Source: CBDCWQ01 sp965223435 (lineage in GTDB: Bacteria > Myxococcota > Kuafuiibacteriia > Kuafuiibacteriales > Kuafuiibacteriaceae). From it: DNA of 64,000 nt. The DNA lies in NCBI GenBank assembly GCA_965223435.1, contig CBDCWQ010000009.1:124001-188000 (forward strand), given 5' to 3'. The translations under genes and the position numbers were made by a program. The stretch's first letter is position 1. Every line of letters begins with the position of its first letter. The notes below the pieces were generated by a model, which saw nothing but the letters and a program-made list of their open reading frames with translations, made no database searches and was not told where the DNA came from. Shown piece by piece: positions 45,336 through 52,869 of the stretch.

Positions 45336-45932
45336 CTGAATACTCCACCGCCTAAAGGCGGTGGGTTCGCCTGCGACTAAAGTCGCCTAAAGGCTCGCCT
45401 GCAATGCAGGCCATCTCACTCCGTGATCTTGAAATCCTCGTCCTCCTGGGGCACGGCACCTTGCAACTCGATGTACTTCGCAATGACGTCGTCGGTCACA
45501 TTGCCGCTCGACGCCACAAAGTAACCCCGAGCCCAAAGGTGCCGACCCCAGAAGGACTTACGCAGGGCCCGAAACTCAGCCATGAGCCGATTCGAAGTCT
45601 TTCCCTTGATGGCCTGCATCACACGGCTCGGCGACAGATGCGGAGGTACACTCAAGAGGAGGTGCACGTGGTCCTGGCTGATGTTCCCCTTCAGAATCTG
45701 GATGTTGTTCCGACTACATATCTCCCGAACCAGTTCCCTAAACCGAAGTGCCACGTCTCCACGCAGCATAGGCTTGCGGTACTTGGGTACGAATACAAAA
45801 TGGTAGTGCAACTCGTAGACGGTGTGGGACGACTTACGGTAGTGCCTCATGGCGGCATTGTACCCAAGTACCGCAAGCATCCTAAAGGCTTCGCCTAAAG
45901 GCGAGGGATCTCAAGCATCCCCGGATGGGACA
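45336..45932 (-). mobile_element. IS200-like element, copy 4 (597 bp)
   Basis: Same 597-bp unit; on the minus strand it follows CTCTCTAA. No target duplication. Confidence 0.92.
45416..45850 (-). CDS. tnpA: IS200-type Y1 transposase, copy 4
   Basis: Same 144-residue product as the other copies, with HUH motif HVHLLLS. It lies antisense to the small gene that it interrupts. Confidence 0.9.
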   Translation of the reverse strand: MRHYRKSSHTVYELHYHFVFVPKYRKPMLRGDVALRFRELVREICSRNNIQILKGNISQDHVHLLLSVPPHLSPSRVMQAIKGKTSNRLMAEFRALRKSFWGRHLWARGYFVASSGNVTDDVIAKYIELQGAVPQEDEDFKITE

Positions 45933-46099
45933 TTAGAGAGTCAGTTGTCGTTGTCGTAGACGACCTACTCGTCCGCACCCGTGTGATCCATAGCACATCG
46001 TGAACCTCCAGGAGGTGGTGGGGGTGCGGGGGAGGAGGAGACTACAAACCTGTGACCAGGTTGTTGGTGACCTGTGGAGAGCGGAGATGAGATTGTGAA

Positions 46100-46519
46100 A
46101 TGCAGATGGCAATCAAGAAGAATGGTAAAGCCGATCCGGAAGTTTTAGAGCGGCCGAAACGTCGGACCTTCACGGCCGAGTACAAGATGAAGATTCTCAG
46201 GGAGATCGATGGGTGCAAGGAAGCCGGTGAGATCGGCGCTCTCCTTCGGAGGGAGGGGCTCTACTCATCGACGATCACCCATTGGCGTAAACAGCGGGAC
46301 AACGGTGCTTTCGTCGGGCTTGGACCCAAGAAGCGGGGCCGTAAGCCAGGGCGACGAAAGGACCCGATGGTGGTCGAAAATGATCGGCTCCGTCGGGAAA
46401 ATGCTCGGCTTCAGCAGAAGCTTGGACAGGCTGAGGCGATCATCGAGATCCAAAAAAAAGTCTCGCAGGTTCTGGGGATTCCGCTGAAGACGATCGACGA
46501 AGAAGGGAGCGAATCATGA
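46100..46519 (+). CDS. IS3-family transposase OrfA
   Basis: 139 residues (ATG 46106 also possible). It has the OrfA HTH, RRTFTAEYKMKILREIDGCK then LLRREGLYSSTITHWRKQRD, and a leucine-zipper-like coiled coil (VVENDRLRRENARLQQKLGQ). The stop overlaps the OrfB start by 4 bp (ATGA), the usual coupling in IS3 elements; a -1 frameshift could make a fusion. Confidence 0.88.
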   Translation: MQMAIKKNGKADPEVLERPKRRTFTAEYKMKILREIDGCKEAGEIGALLRREGLYSSTITHWRKQRDNGAFVGLGPKKRGRKPGRRKDPMVVENDRLRRENARLQQKLGQAEAIIEIQKKVSQVLGIPLKTIDEEGSES

Positions 46520-47553
46520 ACGCAGCCACCGAGTTTACCAAGGGCAACTCAATCGCCAAAGCCCCGCTGTGCGCAGCACTCGCGATTCCCCGGGCAACCC
46601 TCTACCGTCGCCTCAATCCAAAGGTGACAGTTGAGCGACCTCGGCCCACTCCTGCGCGAGCCCTTCGTCCTGAAGAGCGACAGTCTGTGCTCGCTGTTCT
46701 TCATAGCGATCGGTTTGTCGATAAGGCGCCAACAGAGGTATATGCCACGCTTTTAGATGAAAGAAAGTACCTGTGCTCGGTCCGAACGATGTATCGGATT
46801 CTCGCCGCGAACGAGGAGGTGCGCGAACGCCGCGATCAGCTTCGTCATCCGGCGTATGCCAAGCCGGAGCTGCTTGCCACGTCGCCCAACGAACTATGGT
46901 CGTGGGACATAACCAAGCTGCTCGGCCCCGAGAAATGGACCTACTACTACCTGTACGTCATGCTCGACGTGTACAGTCGATACGTGGTCGGCTGGATGGT
47001 GGCAAATCGTGAATCGGGTACACTGGCCAAGCGTTTTATCAAGGAGACCCTGCAAAAGCAGATGATCGAACCAAACCAACTCACTATTCACGCTGATCGG
47101 GGCACGTCCATGCGCAGCAAGCCAGTCGCCCTACTCATGGCCGATCTTGGCGTCACGAAGACACATAGTCGTCCGTACACCTCCACGGACAATCCGTTCT
47201 CGGAGGCGCACTTCAAAACGATGAAGTACCGACCGGAGTTTCCGGAGCGTTTCGGGTGCCTGGAAGACGCCAGGCTTTTCTGCCGCACATTCTTTGCCTG
47301 GTACAATGACGAACACCGTCACTCGGGTCTGGCTCTTCTCACGCCCAGCGACATTCACCACGGTCGCACAGACACCGTGCTCAACGTGCGCCAGAAGGCG
47401 CTACTTAAGGCCTACGAAGCGAAGCCAGAACGCTTTGTTCATGGCCCACCACGCGTGGCACATCCGCCGCAAGAGGTCTGGATCAACAACCCAGCACTCG
47501 CGGCCTCACATCAAAAACCAACCGAGCAGTCGCAAGAGGAGGTGCTACACTAA
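46516..47553 (+). CDS. IS3-family transposase OrfB
   Basis: 345 residues with an HTH_21 region (ALRPEERQSVLAVLHSDRFV) and the rve core: SWDITKL (Asp), IHADRGTSM (Asp), DNPFSEAHFKTMKYRPEFPE (Glu). The sequence looks intact. The right end is probably near 47590, because a protein frame cut at its N-terminus resumes there; terminal repeats could not be fixed by eye. Confidence 0.88.
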   Translation: MNAATEFTKGNSIAKAPLCAALAIPRATLYRRLNPKVTVERPRPTPARALRPEERQSVLAVLHSDRFVDKAPTEVYATLLDERKYLCSVRTMYRILAANEEVRERRDQLRHPAYAKPELLATSPNELWSWDITKLLGPEKWTYYYLYVMLDVYSRYVVGWMVANRESGTLAKRFIKETLQKQMIEPNQLTIHADRGTSMRSKPVALLMADLGVTKTHSRPYTSTDNPFSEAHFKTMKYRPEFPERFGCLEDARLFCRTFFAWYNDEHRHSGLALLTPSDIHHGRTDTVLNVRQKALLKAYEAKPERFVHGPPRVAHPPQEVWINNPALAASHQKPTEQSQEEVLH

Positions 47554-47590
47554 ATTCAAACAGGGACTGTCTCAAACTCGTTGACACGTT

Positions 47591-48085
47591 CCGGCTGAGG
47601 TTGAGCTGATCGATGCGATCATCAGTGAGCTCGATGAGACAATGGCGTATTATGGCTCGATTGATGACGGGCAAAACGGAGAAAACAAAGCTGTATCTCC
47701 AGAGAAACAGAATCCAGAGATCTCGAGAAGCCAGGAATATCTAAAACCTAAAGAGGCCGCCTTAATAGCTGGAACGACGGAACGTTCGATTCGAGAAATG
47801 ATTCTGGATGGCAGGCTAACGAAGTACACGATCAGCGGTCAGCCTAACGGAAAACTCCGAGTGAAGCGCTCTGAATTGGCTGCGGCAATGAGAGTCAGGA
47901 ATGACAAGTCCGAGGATACATCGTTAATCGCCGAGCAGATTCTTTCTGATCTGGTCGATGAGCAGGCCCGAAGAGCTCTTCGTCACTCCATCTTTCTTCA
48001 ACGTCAACACGGGCAAAGATGCGAAAGGCTACTTATCAATGGAGCGACAATCTCTTCACGGCATACTCGCAAAGTGCGCATGTAA
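47591..48085 (+). pseudogene. 5'-truncated gene with Xis/MerR-like HTH
   Basis: The frame is open from about 47591 (AEVELIDAIISELDETMAYY) before the first ATG at 47642, so the start was removed by the IS3 element. The HTH reads YLKPKEAALIAGTTERSIRE then GRLTKYTISGQPNGKLRVKR, similar in kind to the C-terminal HTH of the large serine recombinase. The remaining part is helical. It is perhaps a remnant of another recombinase or an excisionase. Confidence 0.55.
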
Positions 48086-48605
48086 TACTTTGCCGCGTTG
48101 GTTCCGTTATTTACGAGACGGAGCATTGATGAGACGTACAGGTTATTTCGTTCGAGGCCCGAGTACGCTCATTCTGGGAGGGGTTTATTGAGTCTCTACT
48201 CATCAGTGGTTGATGTAGGAGTTTTTTGGAAGAAATTGTTCTTGATTTCTCGAACGCTCTGTGCAACGCTCTTTTAACCTCAAATGTTTACGCCCACACA
48301 AAAACTGATAGCGAGATGCGGCAGGACCGAACTCCTGCATGGCGTCGCCCCACGTTTTTCGGCGTTGGATATTTGGTTCAATTCCGGGAGCGAGGCTCAA
48401 TATCCTAATGGGGGGCTAGGCCCGTAAGATCTTGACCTAACAAGGGAAAGACTTAAGGCCGGGCCCGCAAGGAACCCGGCCTTTTTTCGTTTCAGGGGCA
48501 TCTGAAACGCATAATTTAGACACTACGCCAGGGGCATCTGGACGTTTTTGAAATCGCTACAGAGCGAAACGGAACTCGTGCGCCTTGTGCGGACGAAGAC
48601 ACAAT
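48086..48605. other. Non-coding stretch before the tRNA array
   Basis: No convincing gene. It holds a terminator (48456-48487) and two short hairpins with the same loop: GTTTCAG-GGGCAT-CTGAAAC at 48490-48509 and CCAG-GGGCAT-CTGG at about 48530-48543, followed by a T5 run. The hairpins may be regulatory sites for the array. Confidence 0.4.
48456..48487 (+). terminator. Rho-independent terminator before the tRNA array
   Basis: AGGCCGGG (48456-48463) and CCCGGCCT (48475-48482) form an 8-bp stem followed by six T. It insulates the array from upstream transcription. Confidence 0.8.
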
Positions 48606-48691
48606 GGAGTGGACTCCAGAATTGGTGCTGGTGCCTGGCTGTAACCCGGGATCGCTACGGCGTCTTGGGGGTTCGAATCCCTCCCACTCCA
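48606..48691 (+). tRNA. tRNA-Tyr (GTA), first tRNA of the array
   Basis: Acceptor GGAGTGG pairs with CCACTCC; discriminator A. The anticodon stem CCTGG/CCGGG encloses CTGTAAC (GTA). A long variable arm with a CGC/GCG stem is as expected for Tyr. Position 8 is A rather than U. No encoded CCA. An IS66-family element separates it from the rest of the array. Confidence 0.8.
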
Positions 48692-48807
48692 TCGATTCGG
48701 AAGCTTCGTGCGTCCGAATTGAAAGACCGACTCGAAGGTAATGGAAGACGGTATCCGTCCCGTGAAGCAGTGTTTTCCGTGATGTCGAGGTGTGATGTTC
48801 TTGTCGG

Positions 48808-49152
48808 ATGGTTAATCGAATCCAGGACAGCATCGAGAAACGGCGAGTGGTCAAAGAATGGGACGAGAGTGGGTTGAGCGCCTCTGCGTTCGCGATGTCA
48901 CGTGGACTTCATCCGACGACCCTGAGCTCGTGGGGTCGTGCAATCCGTGGCCCGGTTGGGCATCGGTGCCGAAAGCGACCGGCGCCCCGAGAGGTGAAGG
49001 TCGTGGAGGTGGCGAATGAGAAAACGAGTGATGGTGATGTTCGTGTGGAAGTGGAGCTGGGAAACGGTCGTCGAATCATCGTTTCTGGCGAGGTGACGAC
49101 GGATACGCTCATAGAGCTCGTGGCTGCAATCGACGCGGGGGTGGAGCAGTGA
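48808..49152 (+). CDS. tnpA: IS66-family TnpA, element 3
   Basis: 114 residues with a transposase-type HTH (VVKEWDESGLSASAFAMSRG then LHPTTLSSWGRAI) and a C-terminal beta region. It overlaps tnpB by 4 bp. Unrelated in detail to the copies at 17620 and 28108, so this is a different IS66 subgroup. Confidence 0.82.
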   Translation: MVNRIQDSIEKRRVVKEWDESGLSASAFAMSRGLHPTTLSSWGRAIRGPVGHRCRKRPAPREVKVVEVANEKTSDGDVRVEVELGNGRRIIVSGEVTTDTLIELVAAIDAGVEQ

Positions 49153-49484
49153 TTCCGTCCAATGCTCGAATCTTTGTCGCCACGAAGACGGTCGACTTTC
49201 GCGGTTCATTCGATCGCCTGGGGGGTATCATCCGGGAGCGCTTGAACGATGACCCTCGTTCGGGTGCTTTTTTCGTTTTCTTCAATCGTGGTGGTAACAG
49301 GATCAAGATCTTGTTCTTCGATCAAACGGGGGACTGCATCTTCTACAAGCGTTTGGACGCGTGTACTTACCGCGGCATCATCGATCTGGATCCGGCAAAA
49401 GAACGCGTCCAGATAGATGGAGAACAGCTTCGCGCGTTACTCGTGGGAATCCCAAAACGGAGACGCGGGCAAAAAATTCATTGA
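49149..49484 (+). CDS. tnpB: IS66-family TnpB, element 3
   Basis: 111 residues: MIPSNARIFVATKTVDFRGS, FVFFNRGGNRIKILFFDQTG, RLDACTYRGI, the standard IS66 Orf2 pattern and length. GTG or ATG overlap with tnpA (ATGA-type). Intact. Confidence 0.9.
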   Translation: MIPSNARIFVATKTVDFRGSFDRLGGIIRERLNDDPRSGAFFVFFNRGGNRIKILFFDQTGDCIFYKRLDACTYRGIIDLDPAKERVQIDGEQLRALLVGIPKRRRGQKIH

Positions 49485-49518
49485 TGGGAATGTAACCGGG
49501 TCGGCGGTGGTTTAGGAA

Positions 49519-51297
49519 GTGAGCGTGCGCTCGCCCCGGGATGAACAGGAGCTGAAGCCAGCTCCCCTTGCCGTTGACAAAGAGCTCGTCGAGCTCAAAA
49601 ATAAGCTCGCAGCCGTCGAACGTTCTCGGGCCCGTTTTGCGGAGCGGGCGCAGAGGCTCAAATCAGAACTTGACGGGGCCCGGGCTCAGGTGGCCTGGTT
49701 TTTCCGGCAACTGTTTGGTCAGAAGTCCGAACACATTTCGGCAGCGGACTTGGAGGCGGCATTTCTGCGCTACCTCGCGGAGCAAGAGTCGAAGGCTCAC
49801 GGTCAAGCCGTGGTCGATGAAGAACCGGTCGAGGTCGAGCTGGCGAGCGTTCAGCTCCTGATGGAGTTTGGTGCGCCTTTGGCATCCAAAGAGCAGGAGA
49901 CGGAGACGGAGACGCGAACCGAAACGAACCAGGTTGTCGAGGCCTCCGAAGACGCATTCGCTGGGAACGCTGATGCACCATCTGACCCACCTCCTCCACC
50001 AAAGAAGAAGGGGCATGGTCGCAAACGCATTCCGCCGACGCTTCGCGAGGAAACCATCATCATCGAGCCGGATACGATCCCCGAAGGTGCTCGCCAAATC
50101 GGCGCCGAGGTCAGCTATCGAGTTGGAATGCGAAGACCAGAGCTTATCCGATTTTCCATTGTTCGTCCCAAGTACGAGGTCGACAGTGATGAGAATGCGG
50201 TATCAAAAATCGTCGTCGCAGAGCCTCCGTATGAAATGATCCCCCGCGGCTTGTTTGCCCCAAGCGGACTCGCCCACATCATTGCGAATCGGCACGACCG
50301 CAGCGTACCCTACAACCGGATGGAACGATTTTTTGCCGAATCCGGGTATCGGATTCCAGTCAGTACGCTGTCTGGCGTGGCCATTCGCGCCGCACCTCTG
50401 GCGAACGATCTTGTTGGGGCGATAAAGGCCTACGCGCAAGATGTCGCTCCGTACCTAGCAATCGATGCGACCGGCGTCCTCCTACAGCAACCGAAACGGT
50501 GCCTCCGAGGTCACGTGTGGATGCGCTACATCGAGGATGTCTGCGTCCTTGTGAGCTTCACCAAGAGGCACGACTCCCAAAGCGCTTCTGACCAGCTCGA
50601 TGGCTGGAATTGTCCAACACTCGCCGACGGTGCTCAAGTCTACGATGCAAAACATCGTCAGACGAAGAATGAGCGGGCGGGGTGTTGGTCGCACGCCAGA
50701 AGAAAGCTTGTGTATGCAGCACCGACGGATGGACGGGCGCTCGTCGGTGTCCGATGGATCAATCAACTGTTCGCAATCGAGCGTGAAACCGACGATGCCT
50801 CACCAGAAAACCGGATGGCTTCCAGAACCAAACGCTCCACACCGGTCGTCGAACAGCTCTTCAGGTGGCGAGACGACTTACTGGCCAACGGAAATCTCGG
50901 TCGAAGCATGCTCGCCGGCGCGCTTCGTTACCTCCGGAATCAGGAGCTCAGACTGAAACTCTTCCTCGACAACGGTGAGATTCCTATCCATAACAACGCC
51001 ACCGAGCTCCAAGCCAGACATCTTGCGATAGGAAGGAAAAATTGGCTCTTTTTTGGCTCCGAAGATGGCGCCGAAGCGGGATGCACATGGCTGTCGCTCG
51101 TATTATCCGCACGGATGCACGGACTCGATGTCGAGCAATACCTCCGCGATCTTTTCCGTGTGCTCCCCCTATGGCCAAGTCGCCGCGTCCTTGAGCTTGC
51201 CCCTCACTGCTGGAAATCCACCCGCGCTCGCCTCGACACAATCGAGATGAGCCGAGAGCTCGGTCGACTCACGATCCCACCCCCACTCGCCTCATGA
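49519..51297 (+). CDS. tnpC: IS66-family transposase TnpC, element 3
   Basis: GTG 49519 gives 592 residues. N-terminal coiled coil (LVELKNKLAAVERSRARFAE), the LFGQKSE segment, an IS66 zinc-finger-like region without the usual cysteines, the core with LAIDATGVLL (Asp), AQVYDAKHRQ (Asp) and EIPIHNNATELQARHLAIGR (Glu), then the KNWLFFGSEDGAEAG end. All parts present, so it may be active. Confidence 0.9.
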   Translation: MSVRSPRDEQELKPAPLAVDKELVELKNKLAAVERSRARFAERAQRLKSELDGARAQVAWFFRQLFGQKSEHISAADLEAAFLRYLAEQESKAHGQAVVDEEPVEVELASVQLLMEFGAPLASKEQETETETRTETNQVVEASEDAFAGNADAPSDPPPPPKKKGHGRKRIPPTLREETIIIEPDTIPEGARQIGAEVSYRVGMRRPELIRFSIVRPKYEVDSDENAVSKIVVAEPPYEMIPRGLFAPSGLAHIIANRHDRSVPYNRMERFFAESGYRIPVSTLSGVAIRAAPLANDLVGAIKAYAQDVAPYLAIDATGVLLQQPKRCLRGHVWMRYIEDVCVLVSFTKRHDSQSASDQLDGWNCPTLADGAQVYDAKHRQTKNERAGCWSHARRKLVYAAPTDGRALVGVRWINQLFAIERETDDASPENRMASRTKRSTPVVEQLFRWRDDLLANGNLGRSMLAGALRYLRNQELRLKLFLDNGEIPIHNNATELQARHLAIGRKNWLFFGSEDGAEAGCTWLSLVLSARMHGLDVEQYLRDLFRVLPLWPSRRVLELAPHCWKSTRARLDTIEMSRELGRLTIPPPLAS

Positions 51298-51474
51298 CCC
51301 GGCCCCCTATCCGACACAGACGAAACGGGCCCAGTTGTAAACACCGGTTCACGGGATGGTTACGAAGACGAGCTTGGCTCGCACCTTTCGCTAAGCCGGA
51401 AACGGAGCCGGTCATATGTCGATCTTTGAAAACCGAATATGGGCATCTCGGTGGTCCTCGCCAGACCACCATTT

Positions 51475-51547
51475 CCCCTCTTAGCTCACACGGGAGAGCA
51501 GCTGGCTCTTAACCAGAAGGTTGAAGGTTCGATTCCTTCAGGGGGGA
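51475..51547 (+). tRNA. tRNA-Lys (CTT)
   Basis: Acceptor CCCCTCT pairs with AGGGGGG; discriminator A. D arm GCTC/GAGC; anticodon loop CTCTTAA (CTT); T arm GAAGG-TTCGATT-CCTTC. C1:G72 is unusual for Lys. No CCA. Confidence 0.88.
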
Positions 51548-51553
51548 CTTTAT

Positions 51554-51628
51554 AGGGTCGTAGCAAACGTTGGTTTTGCAGCGGACTTTTAATCCGTCGA
51601 AACGCAGGTTCGATTCCTGTCGGCCCTA
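51554..51628 (+). tRNA. tRNA-Lys (TTT)
   Basis: Acceptor AGGGTCG/CGGCCCT, anticodon stem GCGGA/TCCGT with loop CTTTTAA (TTT), T arm GCAGG/CCTGT, discriminator A. Six bases after the previous tRNA. Confidence 0.88.
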
Positions 51629-51632
51629 TTGC

Positions 51633-51703
51633 TGACCGGTCGTCTAAAGGCAGGACGGCGGTCTTTGAAGCCGCTTATGGGGGTTCGAATCCCTCCCGGT
51701 CAA
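51633..51703 (+). tRNA. tRNA-Gln (TTG)
   Basis: Acceptor TGACCGG/CCGGTCA, anticodon loop CTTTGAA (TTG) in stem GCGGT/GCCGC, T loop TTCGAAT. Discriminator A. Confidence 0.88.
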
Positions 51704-51775
51704 TGAGGCGTAGCCAAGCGGTAAGGCGCCGGACTCTGACCCCGGTATGCGCAGGTTCGAATCCTGCCGCCTCAG
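51704..51775 (+). tRNA. tRNA-Gln (CTG)
   Basis: Directly abuts the previous tRNA. Acceptor TGAGGCG/CGCCTCA, loop CTCTGAC (CTG), T arm GCAGG/CCTGC, discriminator G. A close match in pattern to normal bacterial tRNA-Gln. Confidence 0.88.
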
Positions 51776-51776
51776 C

Positions 51777-51847
51777 GCCCGCCTGGCTCAATGGTTGAGC
51801 GTTCGCCTTGTAAGCGAGAGGGGACGGTTCGATTCCGTCGGTGGGCT
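51777..51847 (+). tRNA. tRNA-Thr (TGT)
   Basis: Acceptor GCCCGCC/GGTGGGC, loop CTTGTAA (TGT) in stem TTCGC/GCGAG, T arm GACGG/CCGTC, discriminator T. Confidence 0.88.
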
Positions 51848-51920
51848 TCCACAGTAGCTCAATTGGCTGAGCAGCCGGCTGTTAACCGGAAGGTTGCAGG
51901 TTCGACTCCTGCCTGTGGAG
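51848..51920 (+). tRNA. tRNA-Asn (GTT)
   Basis: Abuts the previous tRNA. Acceptor TCCACAG/CTGTGGA, loop CTGTTAA (GTT), T arm GCAGG-TTCGACT-CCTGC, discriminator G. Confidence 0.9.
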
Positions 51921-51925
51921 TTTTT

Positions 51926-51999
51926 CGGGATGTAGCTCAGCTTGGAAGAGCACCTGGTTCGGATCCAGGGGGCCGTTGGTTCGAATCCGACCGTCCCGA
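51926..51999 (+). tRNA. tRNA-Pro (CGG)
   Basis: Acceptor CGGGATG/CGTCCCG, loop TTCGGAT (CGG) in stem CCTGG/CCAGG, discriminator A. Confidence 0.9.
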
Positions 52000-52017
52000 T
52001 TCGTGGAGATTTCGCTT

Positions 52018-52089
52018 GCTGATGTGGCTCAGCGGAAGAGCACTTCCTTGGTACGGAAGAGGTCATCGGTTCGAATCCGATCATCAGCT
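52018..52089 (+). tRNA. tRNA-Thr (GGT)
   Basis: Acceptor GCTGATG/CATCAGC, loop TTGGTAC (GGT) in stem CTTCC/GGAAG, T arm ATCGG/CCGAT, discriminator T. Confidence 0.9.
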
Positions 52090-52093
52090 TTGT

Positions 52094-52166
52094 GCCTGCG
52101 TGGCTCAATTGGATGAGCGTCTCTTTCGTACGGAGAAGGTTGAGGGTTCGAATCCCTTCGCAGGCT
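52094..52166 (+). tRNA. tRNA-Thr (CGT)
   Basis: Acceptor GCCTGCG/CGCAGGC, loop TTCGTAC (CGT) in stem TCTCT/GGAGA, T loop TTCGAAT, discriminator T. Confidence 0.9.
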
Positions 52167-52253
52167 TGCAAGCTGGGAGGGCGCGCAGCGCCGACTGAAG
52201 GTCGGTGCGAAGAGGCGGCTGGCGAACTTGTTTCGCCGATAACCGCCCTGACT
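52167..52253 (+). repeat. Array spacer repeat, copy 1
   Basis: The spacer before tRNA-Ser has GGCGCGCAGCGCCGAC and ends GGCGAACTTGTTTCGCCGATAACCGCC-like sequence just before CTGACT. Related spacers stand before tRNA-Cys (about 52486-52550), tRNA-Ile (about 53080-53125) and tRNA-Ala (about 54975-55042), all with the core TTCGCCGTTAACCGCC or a variant. Confidence 0.6.
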
Positions 52254-52339
52254 GGATGGTTGCCCGAGTTGGAAAGGGTCCCGGTTGCTAACCGGAGGAC
52301 GACCGAAAGGTCTCGGGGGTTCGAATCCCTCACCATCCG
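52254..52339 (+). tRNA. tRNA-Ser (GCT)
   Basis: Acceptor GGATGGT/ACCATCC, loop TTGCTAA (GCT), long variable arm (GACGACCGAAAGGTCTC, stem GACC/GGTC), T loop TTCGAAT, discriminator G. Class II as expected. Confidence 0.9.
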
Positions 52340-52343
52340 GATT

Positions 52344-52467
52344 GTCCCTGTCGTCTAGGTGGCCAAGGACGCAGCCCTCTCAAGGCTGAAACCGGAGTGG
52401 CGGCTGCGTGCTCCGCACTTGCCGAGTTCACGGAGTTCGCAAGCTCACTCCTTAGTGCAAGTCTCCG
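52344..52467 (+). tRNA. tRNA-Glu (CTC)-like gene with 59-nt T-loop insertion and no matching 3' acceptor
   Basis: The 5' part is a good tRNA-Glu: GTCCCTG, D arm GTC/GAC, anticodon loop CTCTCAA (CTC) in stem CAGCC/GGCTG. The T stem CGGAG/CTCCG is interrupted after T54 by the insert at 52399-52457. The sequence after the T arm, GCAAGCC, does not pair with GTCCCTG and I found no CAGGGAC downstream, so the gene is probably broken or has been recombined. Confidence 0.6.
52399..52457 (+). other. 59-nt structured T-loop insertion, copy 1
   Basis: Begins GGCGGCTGCG and ends CTTAGTG. It folds into three hairpins: GTGC-TCC-GCAC, CTTGC...GCAAG and CACT-CCTT-AGTG. It lies between T54 and C56 of the T loop. 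The second copy at 52926-52984 has the same length and one compensatory pair change (T-A here, C-G there) in hairpin 1. Confidence 0.75.
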
Positions 52468-52556
52468 GCAAGCCAAAGGCGCGCAGTGAGACGAAGTCGA
52501 ACGTAGAAGGGGCAGGCGAACTTGTTTCGCCGTTAACCCCTCTAACCGGACGTTTG

Positions 52557-52629
52557 GGTGACGTGGCCAAGTAGGAAAGGCATCGGTCTGCAAAACCGAC
52601 AAGCGCCGGTTCGAGCCCGGCCGTCACCT
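52557..52629 (+). tRNA. tRNA-Cys (GCA)
   Basis: Acceptor GGTGACG/CGTCACC, D stem GCC/GGC, loop CTGCAAA (GCA) in stem TCGGT/ACCGA, T arm GCCGG/CCGGC, discriminator T (U73 is a Cys identity base). Confidence 0.9.
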
Positions 52630-52633
52630 TCAT

Positions 52634-52709
52634 GCTCCTGAACGCGAAGTGGTACGAGCGACCAGACTTTCAACCTGGAGAATAGCGGGTTCGAGTCCCG
52701 TCAGGAGCC
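52634..52709 (+). tRNA. tRNA-Glu (TTC)
   Basis: Acceptor GCTCCTG/CAGGAGC, loop CTTTCAA (TTC) in stem CCAGA/CCTGG with one mismatch, T arm GCGGG/CCCGT. Position 8 is A instead of U and the D arm has a 3-bp stem, so it is atypical. Discriminator C. Confidence 0.7.
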
Positions 52710-52710
52710 T

Positions 52711-52787
52711 CGCGGGGTAGAGGAGTTTGGTCGTCCTCGCCGGGCTCATATCCCGGAGATCGTGCGGTTCGAATCCCACCCCCGCAA
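52711..52787 (+). tRNA. Initiator tRNA-fMet (CAT)
   Basis: C1:A72 mismatch (CGCGGGG with CCCCGCA) and the GGG/CCC pairs at the base of the anticodon stem (CCGGG-CTCATAT-CCCGG) are the initiator hallmarks. T loop TTCGAAT; discriminator A. An initiator inside a mobile-type array is unusual. Confidence 0.88.
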
Positions 52788-52790
52788 TTT

Positions 52791-52864
52791 CGGGATGTAG
52801 CGCAGCTTGGAAGCGCGCCTGCTTTGGACGCAGGAGGTCGCTGGTTCGATTCCAGTCATCCCGA
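52791..52864 (+). tRNA. tRNA-Pro (TGG)
   Basis: Acceptor CGGGATG/CATCCCG, loop TTTGGAC (TGG) in stem CCTGC/GCAGG, T arm GCTGG/CCAGT, discriminator A. Confidence 0.9.
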
Positions 52865-52869
52865 CTCTA

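Larger units (their letters stand above)
45233..46003 (+). pseudogene. Possible 57-residue gene split by IS200-like copy 4
   Basis: ATG 45233 follows GAAGAAGGAG. The frame MKPKPQCDGVVVPPPRYQSR... is open to the IS200-like insert at 45336 and, when 597 bp are removed, continues in frame (SEIRESVVVVVDDLLVRTRV) to TGA 46001-46003. The short length makes it uncertain, but the frame continuity and ribosome-binding site favour a real gene. No family recognised. Confidence 0.4.
48751..51363 (+). mobile_element. IS66-family element 3 (about 2.6 kb), inserted in the tRNA array
   Basis: Inverted ends GTATCCGTCCCGTGAAGCAG at 48751 and GTAACCATCCCGTGAACCGG (reverse of the end at 51363). GAAGACG is duplicated on both sides (48744-48750 and 51364-51370), 7 bp read, 8 expected. 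Removing it leaves about 160 bp between tRNA-Tyr and tRNA-Lys, so the array was once continuous. Confidence 0.82.
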
